Assembly (NCBI RefSeq): GCF_003058195.1
Contig: NZ_QBUH01000003.1
Location: forward strand, 1 to 64,000
Length of the DNA: 64,000 nucleotides
Origin: Elizabethkingia sp. YR214
GTDB lineage: Bacteria; Bacteroidota; Bacteroidia; Flavobacteriales; Weeksellaceae
Direction of reading: 5' to 3'
Shown here one piece after another: positions 44,098 to 53,545 of the stretch; position 1 is the stretch's first letter, and each line of letters begins with the position of its first letter. Under the pieces are notes generated by a model that searched no databases, was not told the origin of the DNA, and saw only the letters and a program-made list of their open reading frames with translations. The position numbers and the translations under genes were made by a program.

Positions 44098-45102
44098 ATG
44101 TTTTCAAACCAGGAGCTTTCCGAAATAAAAAAACTACTTCAACCTGATAAAGAGATTGTTATTGTCACTCATTATAATCCGGATGGAGATGCTATTGGCT
44201 CCAGTCTTGGGCTGAAACATGCACTGAAGAATCTTGGAATTGACGCTACAGTAGTAGTTCCAAATGACTTTCCGAAGTTTTTAAAATGGATGCCAGAAGC
44301 CAAGCAGGTTATGGTCTCAGAATTCAAAAGAAAAAAAGTTGCAGAGATATTTCATAATGCTGACGTAATTTTTTGTTTAGACTTCAACACACTTTCCAGA
44401 ATTGGATTTATTGGCGAATGGATTGCCAGATCATCTGCTGTGAAAATCCTTATTGACCACCACCAGATGCCTGAGGAATTTGATTATGTTTATTCGGATA
44501 CTTCAATTCCCGCAACTTGTCAGATGGTTTATCATTTTTTAGAAGCTTTAGGGTTAGATCAGCATATTTCTGAAGATAGTGCAAGATGTCTTTATACCGG
44601 TATCATGACAGATACCGGAGGTTTCCGTTTTCGTTCCACAAGTGCAACAACTCATAGAATTGTTGCCAATCTCATAGAAAAAGGAGCAGACCCTGCGCAG
44701 ATTACTTCAGATACCTGGGATACGAATACTGTAAGTCGTTTGCATTTACTTTCTTTAGTCTTGAGCAGAATAGAAGTTGTAAAAGACGGGATGGTTGCGA
44801 TTCTGTGGCTAAAGCGTGAAGAAATGGAACGTTTTGGTTTTGAAAAAGGAGCAACAGAAGGTTTTGTAAATTATGGACTAAGCGTATTAGGTGTAAAGAT
44901 GTCTGCCTTTTTTATGGAAGATATCCAGGATGATTTTATTAAAATATCTTTCCGTTCCAAAGACGATTTGGATGTAAACTTGTTTTCCAGAAGCTATTTC
45001 GGCGGAGGAGGGCATATTAATGCGGCAGGAGGGCGCTCTGAATTGTCTATAGAAGATACTTTGGAACGCTTTAAAAATATCATCGAAAAAGAAAATTTCT
45101 AA
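44098..45102 (+). CDS. nrnA: DHH family phosphoesterase, NrnA-type oligoribonuclease / PAP phosphatase
   Basis: A 334-residue DHH/DHHA1 protein. The N-terminal THYNPDGDAIGSSLGLKHAL carries the first Asp/His metal ligands, and FCLDFN, LIDHHQMP (DHH at 120-122) and IMTDTGGF the rest. The C-terminal DHHA1 domain has SYFGGGGHINAAGGRS, which binds the nucleotide. NrnA degrades nanoRNAs and dephosphorylates 3'-phosphoadenosine 5'-phosphate, replacing orn in many bacteria. A cyclic dinucleotide phosphodiesterase role is possible for close relatives. It stands alone, with a promoter box before it. Confidence 0.92.
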   Translation: MFSNQELSEIKKLLQPDKEIVIVTHYNPDGDAIGSSLGLKHALKNLGIDATVVVPNDFPKFLKWMPEAKQVMVSEFKRKKVAEIFHNADVIFCLDFNTLSRIGFIGEWIARSSAVKILIDHHQMPEEFDYVYSDTSIPATCQMVYHFLEALGLDQHISEDSARCLYTGIMTDTGGFRFRSTSATTHRIVANLIEKGADPAQITSDTWDTNTVSRLHLLSLVLSRIEVVKDGMVAILWLKREEMERFGFEKGATEGFVNYGLSVLGVKMSAFFMEDIQDDFIKISFRSKDDLDVNLFSRSYFGGGGHINAAGGRSELSIEDTLERFKNIIEKENF

Positions 45103-45133
45103 ATCTTGTTAAACATACGTTAAAGAGCAGGTG

Positions 45134-45168
45134 TGATAAGTTAATGATTCTTTAAAATTAACTTATCA
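45134..45168. repeat. 11-bp perfect inverted repeat upstream of the Oar-type receptor
   Basis: TGATAAGTTAA (45134-45144) / TTAACTTATCA (45158-45168). No T run follows, so it is a poor terminator. It ends 20 bases before the -7 box at 45189 and so could be an operator. Confidence 0.5.
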
Positions 45169-45188
45169 TTCTCGCAAAATACGTAGGG

Positions 45189-45196
45189 TACTTTTG
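45189..45196 (+). promoter_or_regulatory. -7 element of the Oar-type receptor gene
   Basis: TACTTTTG, perfect TAnnTTTG, 22 bases before the start codon. No TTTG at -33. Confidence 0.6.
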
Positions 45197-45218
45197 TCTG
45201 GATTATATAAAAGTATCT

Positions 45219-48200
45219 ATGAAACGTATTAACGTAGCTCTTGCATTTATGCTGCTAAGCTTTGGAAGCATGAGTGTATATGCACAAACAACACAAGCTT
45301 CAATCCTGGGGCGGGTAACGAGTCAGAGTAATGCACCGCAGACAAAAGCAACAGTCAAGATTCTTAATGAGTCTACCGGCTTTTCCACAGAAACAGTAAC
45401 CAACTCCAACGGGGAATATATATTTAAAGAAATCCCTTTAGGTGGCCCTTACAGGGTTTTTGTAAACGGACATGAAAGAAAAGAAGGTTACAACGTTAAT
45501 TTCGGTGATCAGCTTACTGTAAATATTAATCTTGCTGATTCTGATGAAAAAAATATCAAGGAAGTTGTTATTACCGGTAACCTAAAAAACAAAGTAGGTA
45601 ATCTTGGTTCTGCCACTGCAATTACTGCCAAAAATATAAGTATACTACCAGTTAACGGGCGAAACTTTGCGAATCTTACCGAACTTTCACCATTAAGTGG
45701 TAAAAACGGAAACCTCTCTGGGCAGTTAGGTTCTTCAACAAACTTTACAATTGACGGGATGACGGCTAAAAATCCAACTTCAGCAGGGGCAACAACCAGC
45801 AGAAGTGGTGCGCCATACTCAATCTCTATTGAAGCTGTCCGTGAATTTAAAATTACAACAAATCAATACGATGTTACCTTAGGAAGAAGTGGAGGGGGAA
45901 CTGTAAGTGCAGTTACCAAATCAGGTACCAATACATTTACGGGAAGTGTATTTGAATATCAAAGAGCAGGATGGCTTACCAGTGGTTATGATATCAGAGG
46001 AAACAGAGTGAAAAATGATTACTCAACCTATCAGTTTGGTTTTTCATTAGGAGGTCCGATTATTAAGAATAAATTGCATTTTTTCATGGCCTGGGACCAC
46101 CAGTTGGATAGCAGACCTCTTATTATTGCTGATGTACAAACCAGAGAAGATGAACTTCGTTTCAATGTAACAAATGAGACATTAAATAAAGTTCTGGAAA
46201 TTGGACGGAATAAATACGGTGTAGGAAATACTCCTCAGTTTGGAACATTTGACAGAACGAGAAATTCCGATGCCGGTTTTCTTCGTTTAGACTGGCAAAT
46301 TAGTCCAAAACATTTATTGACGTTAAGGAATAACTTCACGTACGACTTTAATAAGAATGGACTTGCGGATAATACCAACATTAACTTCTATGAATCCTAT
46401 GGTAATGATAAGAACTGGGATAATAGTTTATTGCTGACGCTAAGATCTAATTTTAGTCCTTCAATAACCAATGAATTAAAGTTCCAACATTTATATACAT
46501 TCCAGAATAGTTATCAGAATGATGAATTGGGGCGTACAGTTCCCCGTGGTATTGTGGAGCGTGTAAACTCTGTAATAGAAGGACAGAAAAATCCTCTTCA
46601 GACCAATATTCAGTTCGGAGGGCATAGATTTGGACAGGAATCTTTTAAAAATAATGTATTCCAGTTGGTTAACAACCTTTATTATAATACAGATAAAGTA
46701 AAGTATACCTTTGGTGTGGACTTGATGTATACACGAGCTAAATCTGTTTATGGAAGTGAGGTGAATGGAAGATTCCATTTCGATGGAATGGACAATTTCC
46801 AGAATATGACTCCTTACAGATTCTACAGAGAAGTACCGTTATTAGATGATCCGTCTATAAAGTCCAGTATATGGAATTTAGGGTTCTATGGTCAAATGAT
46901 GACAAAAATTGCAACGGGACTTAATTTCACAGCTGGGTTAAGATTTGACTATGGTGGTTATCCTAAAACTGAACTTAATCAGAAATTATATGATGAAATG
47001 GGTATCAGAACAGATAACAAGATTAAATCTTTCGTTATTCAGCCAAGGGTTCAGTTCGACTGGGATATCAATGAAAATCATAAAGATTTCATCAAACTTG
47101 GTGGTGGGGTGTTCTCATCGGATATCAATAATTATATGTTGATTAATAACCTGTACTTCGATGGAAGACATTCTGCAACAGTAGATGTTGATCCAAGAAC
47201 TATTCCGGGCTTTACACCAGATTTTATAAACTATAGAAAAGATTATTCAACAGTTCCTTCATTAGCGCAATATCAATTGCCAACAATTAATTATACAGGG
47301 AAAGATGCTAAAATTCCTATCATTTATAAAGCCAATATTTCCTATAGTCACTTCTTTACTGAAAGATTCCGTGTAGGAATTGCTGGGTATGCTGCATTCG
47401 GAAGAAATAACTATTTCTACTATGACAGAAATATGGTAGATAAACCATTCTTTACATTAGCAAATGAAGATAACAGAGGTGTTTTTGTGCCCGTTAATAG
47501 TATTAATACATCGAACGGGAATTCTAATTGGTTGGACGGACGTATCAATAAAAACTTCGGAAGGGTAATGGAGCTTGTTAGTGATGGAAAAGTAAACCAG
47601 TATTCCGTAGTTTTTGATACCAGCTTCAAATACTTTAAAGATGGAGAAATTACAGCAAGTTACACATGGGCAGATATTAAAGATAATACTTCTTATAATG
47701 GTAACGTAGCAAACTCTGCAATTCTTTCTACAATGGTGAGTAGCGATCCGAGAGATCTTAGAATGGGATATTCAGATAACCAGTTCAGACATAAAGTGGT
47801 TGTGTATGGTAACTCTCCGACTTTTGAAGGATTTACTGTCGGAATTAGATATGCCGGAATTGGTGGGACCAGATTCTCAATGACAGCAGGAGGAAACATC
47901 AACGGAGACTTTGTAAACAGTAATGATCTTGCTTATGTATTCCCTAATCTTACGGCTTCTCTATTAAGTGATCCGGAAGTAGGGAAAGCACTTAAAAACT
48001 ATATCAGCGAATACAATGATAAAATTGCTGAAAGAAATGGCGGGATAAATGGCTTCTATGGAATCTGGGATCTTAGAATAGCCAAGAAACTTAAATTTGA
48101 AAAAGTAGGAAATCTTGAATTCTCTGTAGATATATTCAATGTTGCAAACTTGCTAAACAAAGAATGGGGAGTAAACAAATCTTACGGAAATACAAGTTTG

Positions 48201-48323
48201 TATAAGATTACAGGATTTGATAAAGAAACAAAGCAATTCACATATGCTTTGAATACAAAAGGTCTTCCGCCATTATCGGGAAATCCATACCAGATTCAGA
48301 TTGGAGTAAGATATTCTTTCTAA
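45219..48323 (+). CDS. TonB-dependent outer membrane receptor, Oar type
   Basis: 1034 residues. A signal peptide ends near VYAQ (residue 23). Then come a carboxypeptidase-regulatory-like beta-sandwich (about 27-112, ASILGRVTSQ to INL), a plug domain (about 113-240, with NGRNFANLTELSPL, FTIDGMTAKN and SIEAVREFKITTNQYDVTLGRSGGGTVSAVTKSGTN) and a 22-strand barrel ending in aromatic YQIQIGVRYSF, the outer-membrane signal. The GRSGGGTVSAVTKSGTN block is typical of Oar-like receptors. The substrate is unknown. It would be energised by the exb/tonB operon at 60340-63286. No SusD gene follows. Confidence 0.9.
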   Translation: MKRINVALAFMLLSFGSMSVYAQTTQASILGRVTSQSNAPQTKATVKILNESTGFSTETVTNSNGEYIFKEIPLGGPYRVFVNGHERKEGYNVNFGDQLTVNINLADSDEKNIKEVVITGNLKNKVGNLGSATAITAKNISILPVNGRNFANLTELSPLSGKNGNLSGQLGSSTNFTIDGMTAKNPTSAGATTSRSGAPYSISIEAVREFKITTNQYDVTLGRSGGGTVSAVTKSGTNTFTGSVFEYQRAGWLTSGYDIRGNRVKNDYSTYQFGFSLGGPIIKNKLHFFMAWDHQLDSRPLIIADVQTREDELRFNVTNETLNKVLEIGRNKYGVGNTPQFGTFDRTRNSDAGFLRLDWQISPKHLLTLRNNFTYDFNKNGLADNTNINFYESYGNDKNWDNSLLLTLRSNFSPSITNELKFQHLYTFQNSYQNDELGRTVPRGIVERVNSVIEGQKNPLQTNIQFGGHRFGQESFKNNVFQLVNNLYYNTDKVKYTFGVDLMYTRAKSVYGSEVNGRFHFDGMDNFQNMTPYRFYREVPLLDDPSIKSSIWNLGFYGQMMTKIATGLNFTAGLRFDYGGYPKTELNQKLYDEMGIRTDNKIKSFVIQPRVQFDWDINENHKDFIKLGGGVFSSDINNYMLINNLYFDGRHSATVDVDPRTIPGFTPDFINYRKDYSTVPSLAQYQLPTINYTGKDAKIPIIYKANISYSHFFTERFRVGIAGYAAFGRNNYFYYDRNMVDKPFFTLANEDNRGVFVPVNSINTSNGNSNWLDGRINKNFGRVMELVSDGKVNQYSVVFDTSFKYFKDGEITASYTWADIKDNTSYNGNVANSAILSTMVSSDPRDLRMGYSDNQFRHKVVVYGNSPTFEGFTVGIRYAGIGGTRFSMTAGGNINGDFVNSNDLAYVFPNLTASLLSDPEVGKALKNYISEYNDKIAERNGGINGFYGIWDLRIAKKLKFEKVGNLEFSVDIFNVANLLNKEWGVNKSYGNTSLYKITGFDKETKQFTYALNTKGLPPLSGNPYQIQIGVRYSF

Positions 48324-48354
48324 AAGTTTTTTATAATTCATATTATTAGTTCAG

Positions 48355-48386
48355 AAAAGAGACCGGAATTTTTCGGTCTCTTTTTG
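48355..48386. terminator. Bidirectional terminator after the receptor gene
   Basis: Stem AAAAGAGACCG / CGGTCTCTTTT, loop GAATTTTT. It lies between converging genes. Confidence 0.88.
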
Positions 48387-48390
48387 TTAT

Positions 48391-49158
48391 TTAAGGTTCG
48401 TCGCAATCAGCTTTTAGTTTGGTAAATATTTTATCAAAACTTGTAAAAGTTTTTCCGTCTTCATCTATAGCAGGTCTAAAGCTATTGTTAGCACAATTAT
48501 GGAATCCTATACCAAGAAGATCAATCAAGGCATAATCATCCCTCTGTGGTGTTTTTAATTTGTTATTAAATTCTGCGATTACTCTTTTGGGATCATAATT
48601 GAGTTTGCTTTGTGCTTCAATATGAATTTTCCATGCATCATACATCTTCTGTTTGTCAGAAGAAGTTACAGCATCAACATAGCTTTTACAGGTTTCATAA
48701 AATTTGCTCTTTTTCAGAGCAGAAGGATCTGAGTATGCCAAAAGAAGAGTTTTGTTGAGAAGATATTCACCCTCGAAAGCTTGGATCGTTTCTTCACGCA
48801 GCTTTTTCCATATAGGAGCATCTATTATCTTTAGGCTATATAAGTCTTTTTTCTTTTCTTGATATTGTTGTTCCAGTTGCTCCAGATACTTTACTTTATT
48901 TTTACGAACGTCTTCCAGATCCGAAAGTTTGAAAACTGTATGACTGTCGAAATGAACCCCACCGTATTTATACAGGAGCTTATATACTCCATCAATTTCT
49001 TCTTTTTTATACTTGGTCGGGTTATAGTAGCCCTTATTATCACAATTAAAAGTTTGATAAGAATAAAGAACCAGATTGCTTTTTTTCTGGGGGAGTTTTG
49101 TTTGTCCCCAGCTCATCGTAAATAGTCCGAGACAAACACTAGCAATAATTTTTTTCAT
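48391..49158 (-). CDS. Secreted protein of unknown function
   Basis: A 255-residue protein with a signal peptide (KKIIASVCLGLFTMSWGQ, cleavage near residue 19). The mature part is helical and charged. A likely coiled coil covers about 78-102 (LEQLEQQYQEKKKDL). Two Cys flank the protein (FNCDNKG near 38 and KADCDEP at the end), and another pair is CKSYV and NCANN. No enzyme motif is recognised. It is exported to the periplasm or beyond. It is 10 bases after the alpha/beta hydrolase gene and probably co-transcribed. Confidence 0.7.
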   Translation of the reverse strand: MKKIIASVCLGLFTMSWGQTKLPQKKSNLVLYSYQTFNCDNKGYYNPTKYKKEEIDGVYKLLYKYGGVHFDSHTVFKLSDLEDVRKNKVKYLEQLEQQYQEKKKDLYSLKIIDAPIWKKLREETIQAFEGEYLLNKTLLLAYSDPSALKKSKFYETCKSYVDAVTSSDKQKMYDAWKIHIEAQSKLNYDPKRVIAEFNNKLKTPQRDDYALIDLLGIGFHNCANNSFRPAIDEDGKTFTSFDKIFTKLKADCDEP

Positions 49159-49168
49159 TTATGTAATT

Positions 49169-49924
49169 TTATAATAATTCGGTTTTTATAATTTCGGTAC
49201 AGATGGCTGGTTTCTCCCAGTGTCCATTGTGTCCACAATCCAATGTATAGGCTTTTATATTGCTTCTGTTCGGAAGGTTTTCCATAACCTGTACACTGTT
49301 TACAGCATTGTCGAAGCGTCCCGAAAGAATCAGAATTTTTGCTTCTGATTTTTCCAGAATATGTCTTTTGTCTGTACGCTCAACCATTCCTTTTACCGAA
49401 GCGAGTGCACCTTCGCGTGGTGTAGTCAGAGCAACTTGCTTGGCATAGTCAATCTTGTCGCGAAGCTGTTCTTTTTCATACGGATTAAACAAATTCGGAA
49501 CCCCTGCTGCTACGTACTTATTATATTCTTCCATAATAATACGAAAGGATTTTCTTCGGGTATTTTTCTTTTCTTCAGTATCCGGAAAGTAGGTAGAGAA
49601 GAAGAGCGTAATTGATTGTAAATCGTCCGGATACATCTCAGCATATGCCAGAGAAACATAACCACCCATGGAATGTCCTAGTAAATGTATTTTGCCATTA
49701 ACAAGGTCTTTCAATGTGGACTTTACCTCTGCAGCCATTAGTTCCATGGTCTGCACTTCTGCAGAGAGTTCTGACTTTCCATGGCCCGGTAAGTCTATTC
49801 GTATCACCCTGAAGTATTTCTCCAGTTCAGGAAGCATATCGTACCATACTTCGGTACTTTCCATAACACCATGAAGTAAGACTAAGATCTGATTGCTATC
49901 TCCGGATATTTCGTAATGAAGCAT
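49169..49924 (-). CDS. Alpha/beta hydrolase
   Basis: 251 residues from the ATG at 49924 (MLHYEISGDS). The frame to 50053 runs into the dsbD terminator region and is unlikely. Alpha/beta hydrolase fold: LVLLHGVMESTEVW with the oxyanion HG, RIDLPGHGKSEL, and the nucleophile elbow GHSMGGY with Ser as nucleophile (about residue 90). The acid Asp is near ILILSGRFDNAV and the catalytic His in LDCGHNGHWEKP at the end. It is a cytoplasmic esterase or related enzyme with unknown substrate. The secreted protein gene follows after 10 bases. Confidence 0.88.
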   Translation of the reverse strand: MLHYEISGDSNQILVLLHGVMESTEVWYDMLPELEKYFRVIRIDLPGHGKSELSAEVQTMELMAAEVKSTLKDLVNGKIHLLGHSMGGYVSLAYAEMYPDDLQSITLFFSTYFPDTEEKKNTRRKSFRIIMEEYNKYVAAGVPNLFNPYEKEQLRDKIDYAKQVALTTPREGALASVKGMVERTDKRHILEKSEAKILILSGRFDNAVNSVQVMENLPNRSNIKAYTLDCGHNGHWEKPAICTEIIKTELL

Positions 49925-50011
49925 TATAAATTCTTTTTCACGAAAATACGACTTTAGTCCGGGAACAAAAAAGCAGACATATGTTTTGTGAGTAAATAAG
50001 AAGGTTTGAAT

Positions 50012-50045
50012 AAAAAAGGCGGCCGGAAATTTTCCGGCCGCTTTT
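50012..50045 (-). terminator. Terminator of tilS-dsbD
   Basis: G+C-rich stem GCGGCCGGAAA / TTTCCGGCCGC, followed on the minus strand by CTTTTTT. It lies just past the dsbD stop. Confidence 0.9.
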
Positions 50046-50062
50046 AGCATCAATATGTTATA

Positions 50063-52114
50063 TTATTTATTCTTTTTGTAGTAGCTAATTCCGCACTCCA
50101 GGAATTTCTTAAAGTCTTCTTTAGGCATATACCCTGAAACAGGAGCGTTTATAACTTTCTGGTCAGGTGTTACTAACACGTAATGCGGCTGAGAGTTATT
50201 ATTGAAATTCACCTGCTGGAACATGGACCATTTATCTCCAATTGTTTTAATTTTCTTTTTCTGACCATTCCCCATATCTATGGATGTTTGTTGGTCAGCA
50301 GGAAGTTCTTCTTTGTCATCTACATAGACAGATGCCAGAATAACTTCGTTCTGAATAATTGGCAGAATGTCTGGTTCACTCCATACAAATTCCTCCATTT
50401 TACGGCAGTTTTCACAACCATATCCGGTGAAGTCAATCAATACAGGTTTGCCTTCTTTCTTCGCCAATTCTATTGCTTTGAAGTAATCATGCTCTGGTTT
50501 TAGCCCTAGAATACCATCTTTTTCACTTTTGTAAAGACTCACATTCATTGGAGGTAAGATACCGCTTAATGTCGCCAGTCTTGGTTTTTCAGAAGGTAAT
50601 AAGCCTGGAATTAAATAGAGAATAAACCCTATTCCCAGGATACCTAATATTTTTCTGGTAACGGAGATTTTAGGATTTTTATCATCGTGCGGGAATCTTA
50701 TTTTACCGAATAAGTACAGTACTAATCCAATCGTAATAAGAATCCATAGTCCTATAAATATTTCTCTTTTTAGCAGGAATGTTTTAGAAACTAAGTCTGC
50801 TTTGGAAAGGAACTTTAACGCTAATGCAACTTCTATAAAGCCTAATACAACTTTCACAGTATTCATCCAGCCACCAGATTTTGGTAATGACTGTAATGCT
50901 TGTGGGAATAAGGCCAGTAATCCGAAAACAATAGCCCATGCCAGGCCAAATCCACCTAAAGCAAAAGTTAATAATACCGGAATATTTTTAGCACTGGAAG
51001 CTACACCTCCCAATAAACTCCCCAGAATAGGACCTGTACATGAGAATGAAACAATAACCAATGTAAGAGCCATGAAGAATATACCGACTATACCTCCGGC
51101 TTCCTCTGCTTTTGCTGATTTGTTAGCAATCCAGTTTGGCAGTGTGATTTCGTAATACCCGAAGAAACTCAGTGCAAAGAATAAGAAGATTGCAAAGAAG
51201 AACAGGTTTAGCCATATATTGGTAGAGATATCATTGAAGATATTTCCGCTGATACCATCCAGAATATAGAACGGAATACTCAATGCCACAAAAATAAGTA
51301 GAATGAAAAGTCCGTAAATAATGGCATTTCTTTTTCCCTTTGCTTTGTTAGCGGCTCCTTTTGTAAAGAAAGAAACAGTAAGCGGAATCATAGGGAATAC
51401 ACAAGGTGTGAGAAGTGCAATAAGCCCACCTAGGAAACCAAGAACAAATACCAACCCGTTACCGGAATCTTCTTTTACCTGTTCTGTTCCACAATCTACC
51501 AATGGTTTTCTGAAGTCCAGACTGTTTACTCGGATTCCGTCTGTACTTGCAGGCATTTTCACTTCCACATCGGCAGTTGTTCCGGTTTCGGTAATTGTTG
51601 TGGTTGCAGGTATTGAATCCTGTGCTTTAACGTCTTCTTTTTCTTCAGCTTTAGTTTCTCCGGTTGCAGCAACCTCTTTCTCGAATTCTAACGTATTCGG
51701 AGCAAGGCAAACACGGTCATTACATGTCTGGAAAGTAATTTCTGCAACTACTTTAGCTGCCTTCTTAGGATCTTTTAATTTGAACTTTTGAATAAATTTA
51801 GCAGAATTGGAATAGTACACAATCTGAGCCCCGAAAGCCTCACTAAACTCTTCAATTTTTTTACCACCTTCACGGAAGCCACCAATGGTTTGTATGTCCT
51901 TGGAGGTCACTTTCATTTCGGTAGGAATACCGCTGTCCGGTGGTAAATCTTTGGAATAAATATGCCATCCACTCTCCATTTTAGCAGTTAATACCGCTTC
52001 ATACTCATTATCACTAACCTTGTTTAGTTGGTAGGTCCATTTTACTACATCTTTAATCTGGGCACTAAAGCCAGTATATATGAATAGTAAAAATAGCCAA
52101 AGCCATTTTTTCAT
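50063..52114 (-). CDS. dsbD: Thiol:disulfide interchange protein DsbD
   Basis: 683 residues. An N-terminal signal peptide (WLWLFLLFIYTGFSAQ) and the periplasmic DsbD-alpha domain (about 20-150, with Cys in TCNDRVC) are followed by a Thr/Glu-rich linker. Then come eight membrane segments (about 225-500, with LTPCVFPMIPLT and FSCTGPILGSLLGG carrying the two membrane Cys). The C-terminal thioredoxin domain has GYGCENCRK (Cys567, Cys570). DsbD passes electrons from cytoplasmic thioredoxin to periplasmic partners. The start overlaps the tilS stop by 4 bases (ATGA), a coupling without an obvious functional link. Confidence 0.95.
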   Translation of the reverse strand: MKKWLWLFLLFIYTGFSAQIKDVVKWTYQLNKVSDNEYEAVLTAKMESGWHIYSKDLPPDSGIPTEMKVTSKDIQTIGGFREGGKKIEEFSEAFGAQIVYYSNSAKFIQKFKLKDPKKAAKVVAEITFQTCNDRVCLAPNTLEFEKEVAATGETKAEEKEDVKAQDSIPATTTITETGTTADVEVKMPASTDGIRVNSLDFRKPLVDCGTEQVKEDSGNGLVFVLGFLGGLIALLTPCVFPMIPLTVSFFTKGAANKAKGKRNAIIYGLFILLIFVALSIPFYILDGISGNIFNDISTNIWLNLFFFAIFLFFALSFFGYYEITLPNWIANKSAKAEEAGGIVGIFFMALTLVIVSFSCTGPILGSLLGGVASSAKNIPVLLTFALGGFGLAWAIVFGLLALFPQALQSLPKSGGWMNTVKVVLGFIEVALALKFLSKADLVSKTFLLKREIFIGLWILITIGLVLYLFGKIRFPHDDKNPKISVTRKILGILGIGFILYLIPGLLPSEKPRLATLSGILPPMNVSLYKSEKDGILGLKPEHDYFKAIELAKKEGKPVLIDFTGYGCENCRKMEEFVWSEPDILPIIQNEVILASVYVDDKEELPADQQTSIDMGNGQKKKIKTIGDKWSMFQQVNFNNNSQPHYVLVTPDQKVINAPVSGYMPKEDFKKFLECGISYYKKNK

Positions 52115-53412
52115 AAATACAAATATATTTTTGGGTTATTGTTTTCTGGCAGAAATCTTCCGTCTTGTCGATAATTGATGATTCCAACGACATTTTCCTC
52201 CGAATCTGAAAGTAGCCAGACTTTTTGCCTTGCTAAAATAGAGATTTTTTCGTCTTTAAAGAATTTTGAGACTAACTTTTTGCCTTTCATTCCTTTAGGG
52301 TGAAAAAAATCGCCGCTTTTTGCTCTGCGTAATTTTAGAGGTAAAACTACCTTTTGAAGATCGATTTCCCAGTAGGGTTTCTGATTTAATTTATCTTCAG
52401 AAAGTAGCATTTTTTCAGGAAAGCTAATTGCTTCACCAGAGGTCAGAATTATTTCCTGCATTGGTTCTCCCTCAGAAATATTCCTATGGGTTATAATAAG
52501 TTGATCTCGATGAACAAATAGATTGAGCGTATTTCCTTTAAACTGACTTCCTGACTCTGCCTCGAAAATCTTTTGTTGCTCGACAGGATTGGTAAACCCG
52601 TATTTTTTCAGAATTTCATAACGAGCAAAATCTGACTGAAGAGCCAATTTTTCTTTATCCAGGATAAGTTCATCATCTGTTTCAGAAATAATGATGTCAT
52701 CCAGTATTTTTTGCAGCTGTACCTCTATAAAGTCTTTTGCCTGATTGAGAAAAAAGATACTTTTATCGAAATTCTCCCAAAAATAAGGATTTGTTTTCTC
52801 CATTTCAGGGGAAATGTCATGACGGATTTGGTTCCGGAGATAATCTCTACTCAGATTTGTATGATCCTCCCGGAAATTAATCCCATTTTCTTCTGCAAAT
52901 TTATAGATATCTGCTTTTGTTATATGGAGTAGGGGGCGGAGTATTTTGTTGCTGTTCTCCGGGATCCCAGTTAGGCCTGTAATTCCCGCCGCTTTAGAAA
53001 GATTGATAATGAAAGTTTCCAACTGATCATTCAGATGGTGTCCCATTACGATAAAATCTGGCTGTTGTTTTTCTAAAAGGCGGAAGAAAAAACGATAACG
53101 TATTTCCCGTGCCCATAGTTCTATTGAATTCTTAGGTTTGTTGTCTTTTTCAGATACATCATATGTGTGAAGAATAATATTGTGCTGTCTGCAAAAATCT
53201 TGAACGATCTGCTGATCCAGATTAGAATCCTCTCCACGCAAATGATAATTGACATGAGCTGCTTCAAAAGAAATACCTGCTTTCAAAAACAAATTCGCAA
53301 GAACCATACTGTCTGCACCACCACTTAGAGCCAGCAGAAACGACTGAGCTTCTGCAACATTATGAAGGCTTTGCAAGTGTTCTTTCAGGTATGTAGATGT
53401 TAGCTTGGGCAT
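52111..53412 (-). CDS. tilS: tRNA(Ile)-lysidine synthetase
   Basis: 433 residues from the ATG at 53412 (MPKLTSTYLKEHL). The longer frame adds a hydrophobic leader foreign to the family and would run through the -7 box. The PP-loop SGGADS (30-35) binds ATP. HVNYHLRGEDSNLDQ, GHHLNDQLET and RPLLHITK are further TilS blocks. C-terminal domains (about 330-433) include LRRAKSGDFFHPKGMKGKKLVSKFFKDEK. TilS modifies C34 of tRNA-Ile to lysidine so AUA is read as Ile, and is essential. The -7 box is at 53429-53436. Confidence 0.96.
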   Translation of the reverse strand: MPKLTSTYLKEHLQSLHNVAEAQSFLLALSGGADSMVLANLFLKAGISFEAAHVNYHLRGEDSNLDQQIVQDFCRQHNIILHTYDVSEKDNKPKNSIELWAREIRYRFFFRLLEKQQPDFIVMGHHLNDQLETFIINLSKAAGITGLTGIPENSNKILRPLLHITKADIYKFAEENGINFREDHTNLSRDYLRNQIRHDISPEMEKTNPYFWENFDKSIFFLNQAKDFIEVQLQKILDDIIISETDDELILDKEKLALQSDFARYEILKKYGFTNPVEQQKIFEAESGSQFKGNTLNLFVHRDQLIITHRNISEGEPMQEIILTSGEAISFPEKMLLSEDKLNQKPYWEIDLQKVVLPLKLRRAKSGDFFHPKGMKGKKLVSKFFKDEKISILARQKVWLLSDSEENVVGIINYRQDGRFLPENNNPKIYLYL

Positions 53413-53428
53413 ATACAGGTTTAAACAA

Positions 53429-53436
53429 CAAAGGTA
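53429..53436 (-). promoter_or_regulatory. -7 element of tilS-dsbD
   Basis: Minus-strand TACCTTTG, perfect TAnnTTTG, 17 bases before the tilS start at 53412. A TTTG 15 bases upstream is closer than usual. Confidence 0.6.
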
Positions 53437-53545
53437 GGATTTTGCTAGTTGCAAAAATAATCTGAAATTTGTTAAATAGTTTTTGCCCACCTGTCTTGAT
53501 TGTGTTGCACGTAAAAGCTATTATTAACCTGTATATAAAAGAAAG

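Noticed and set aside
51321-51791. A 156-codon plus-strand frame inside dsbD
   Set aside because: Antisense shadow of the linker and TM regions. Ser/Thr/Ala-rich without motifs.
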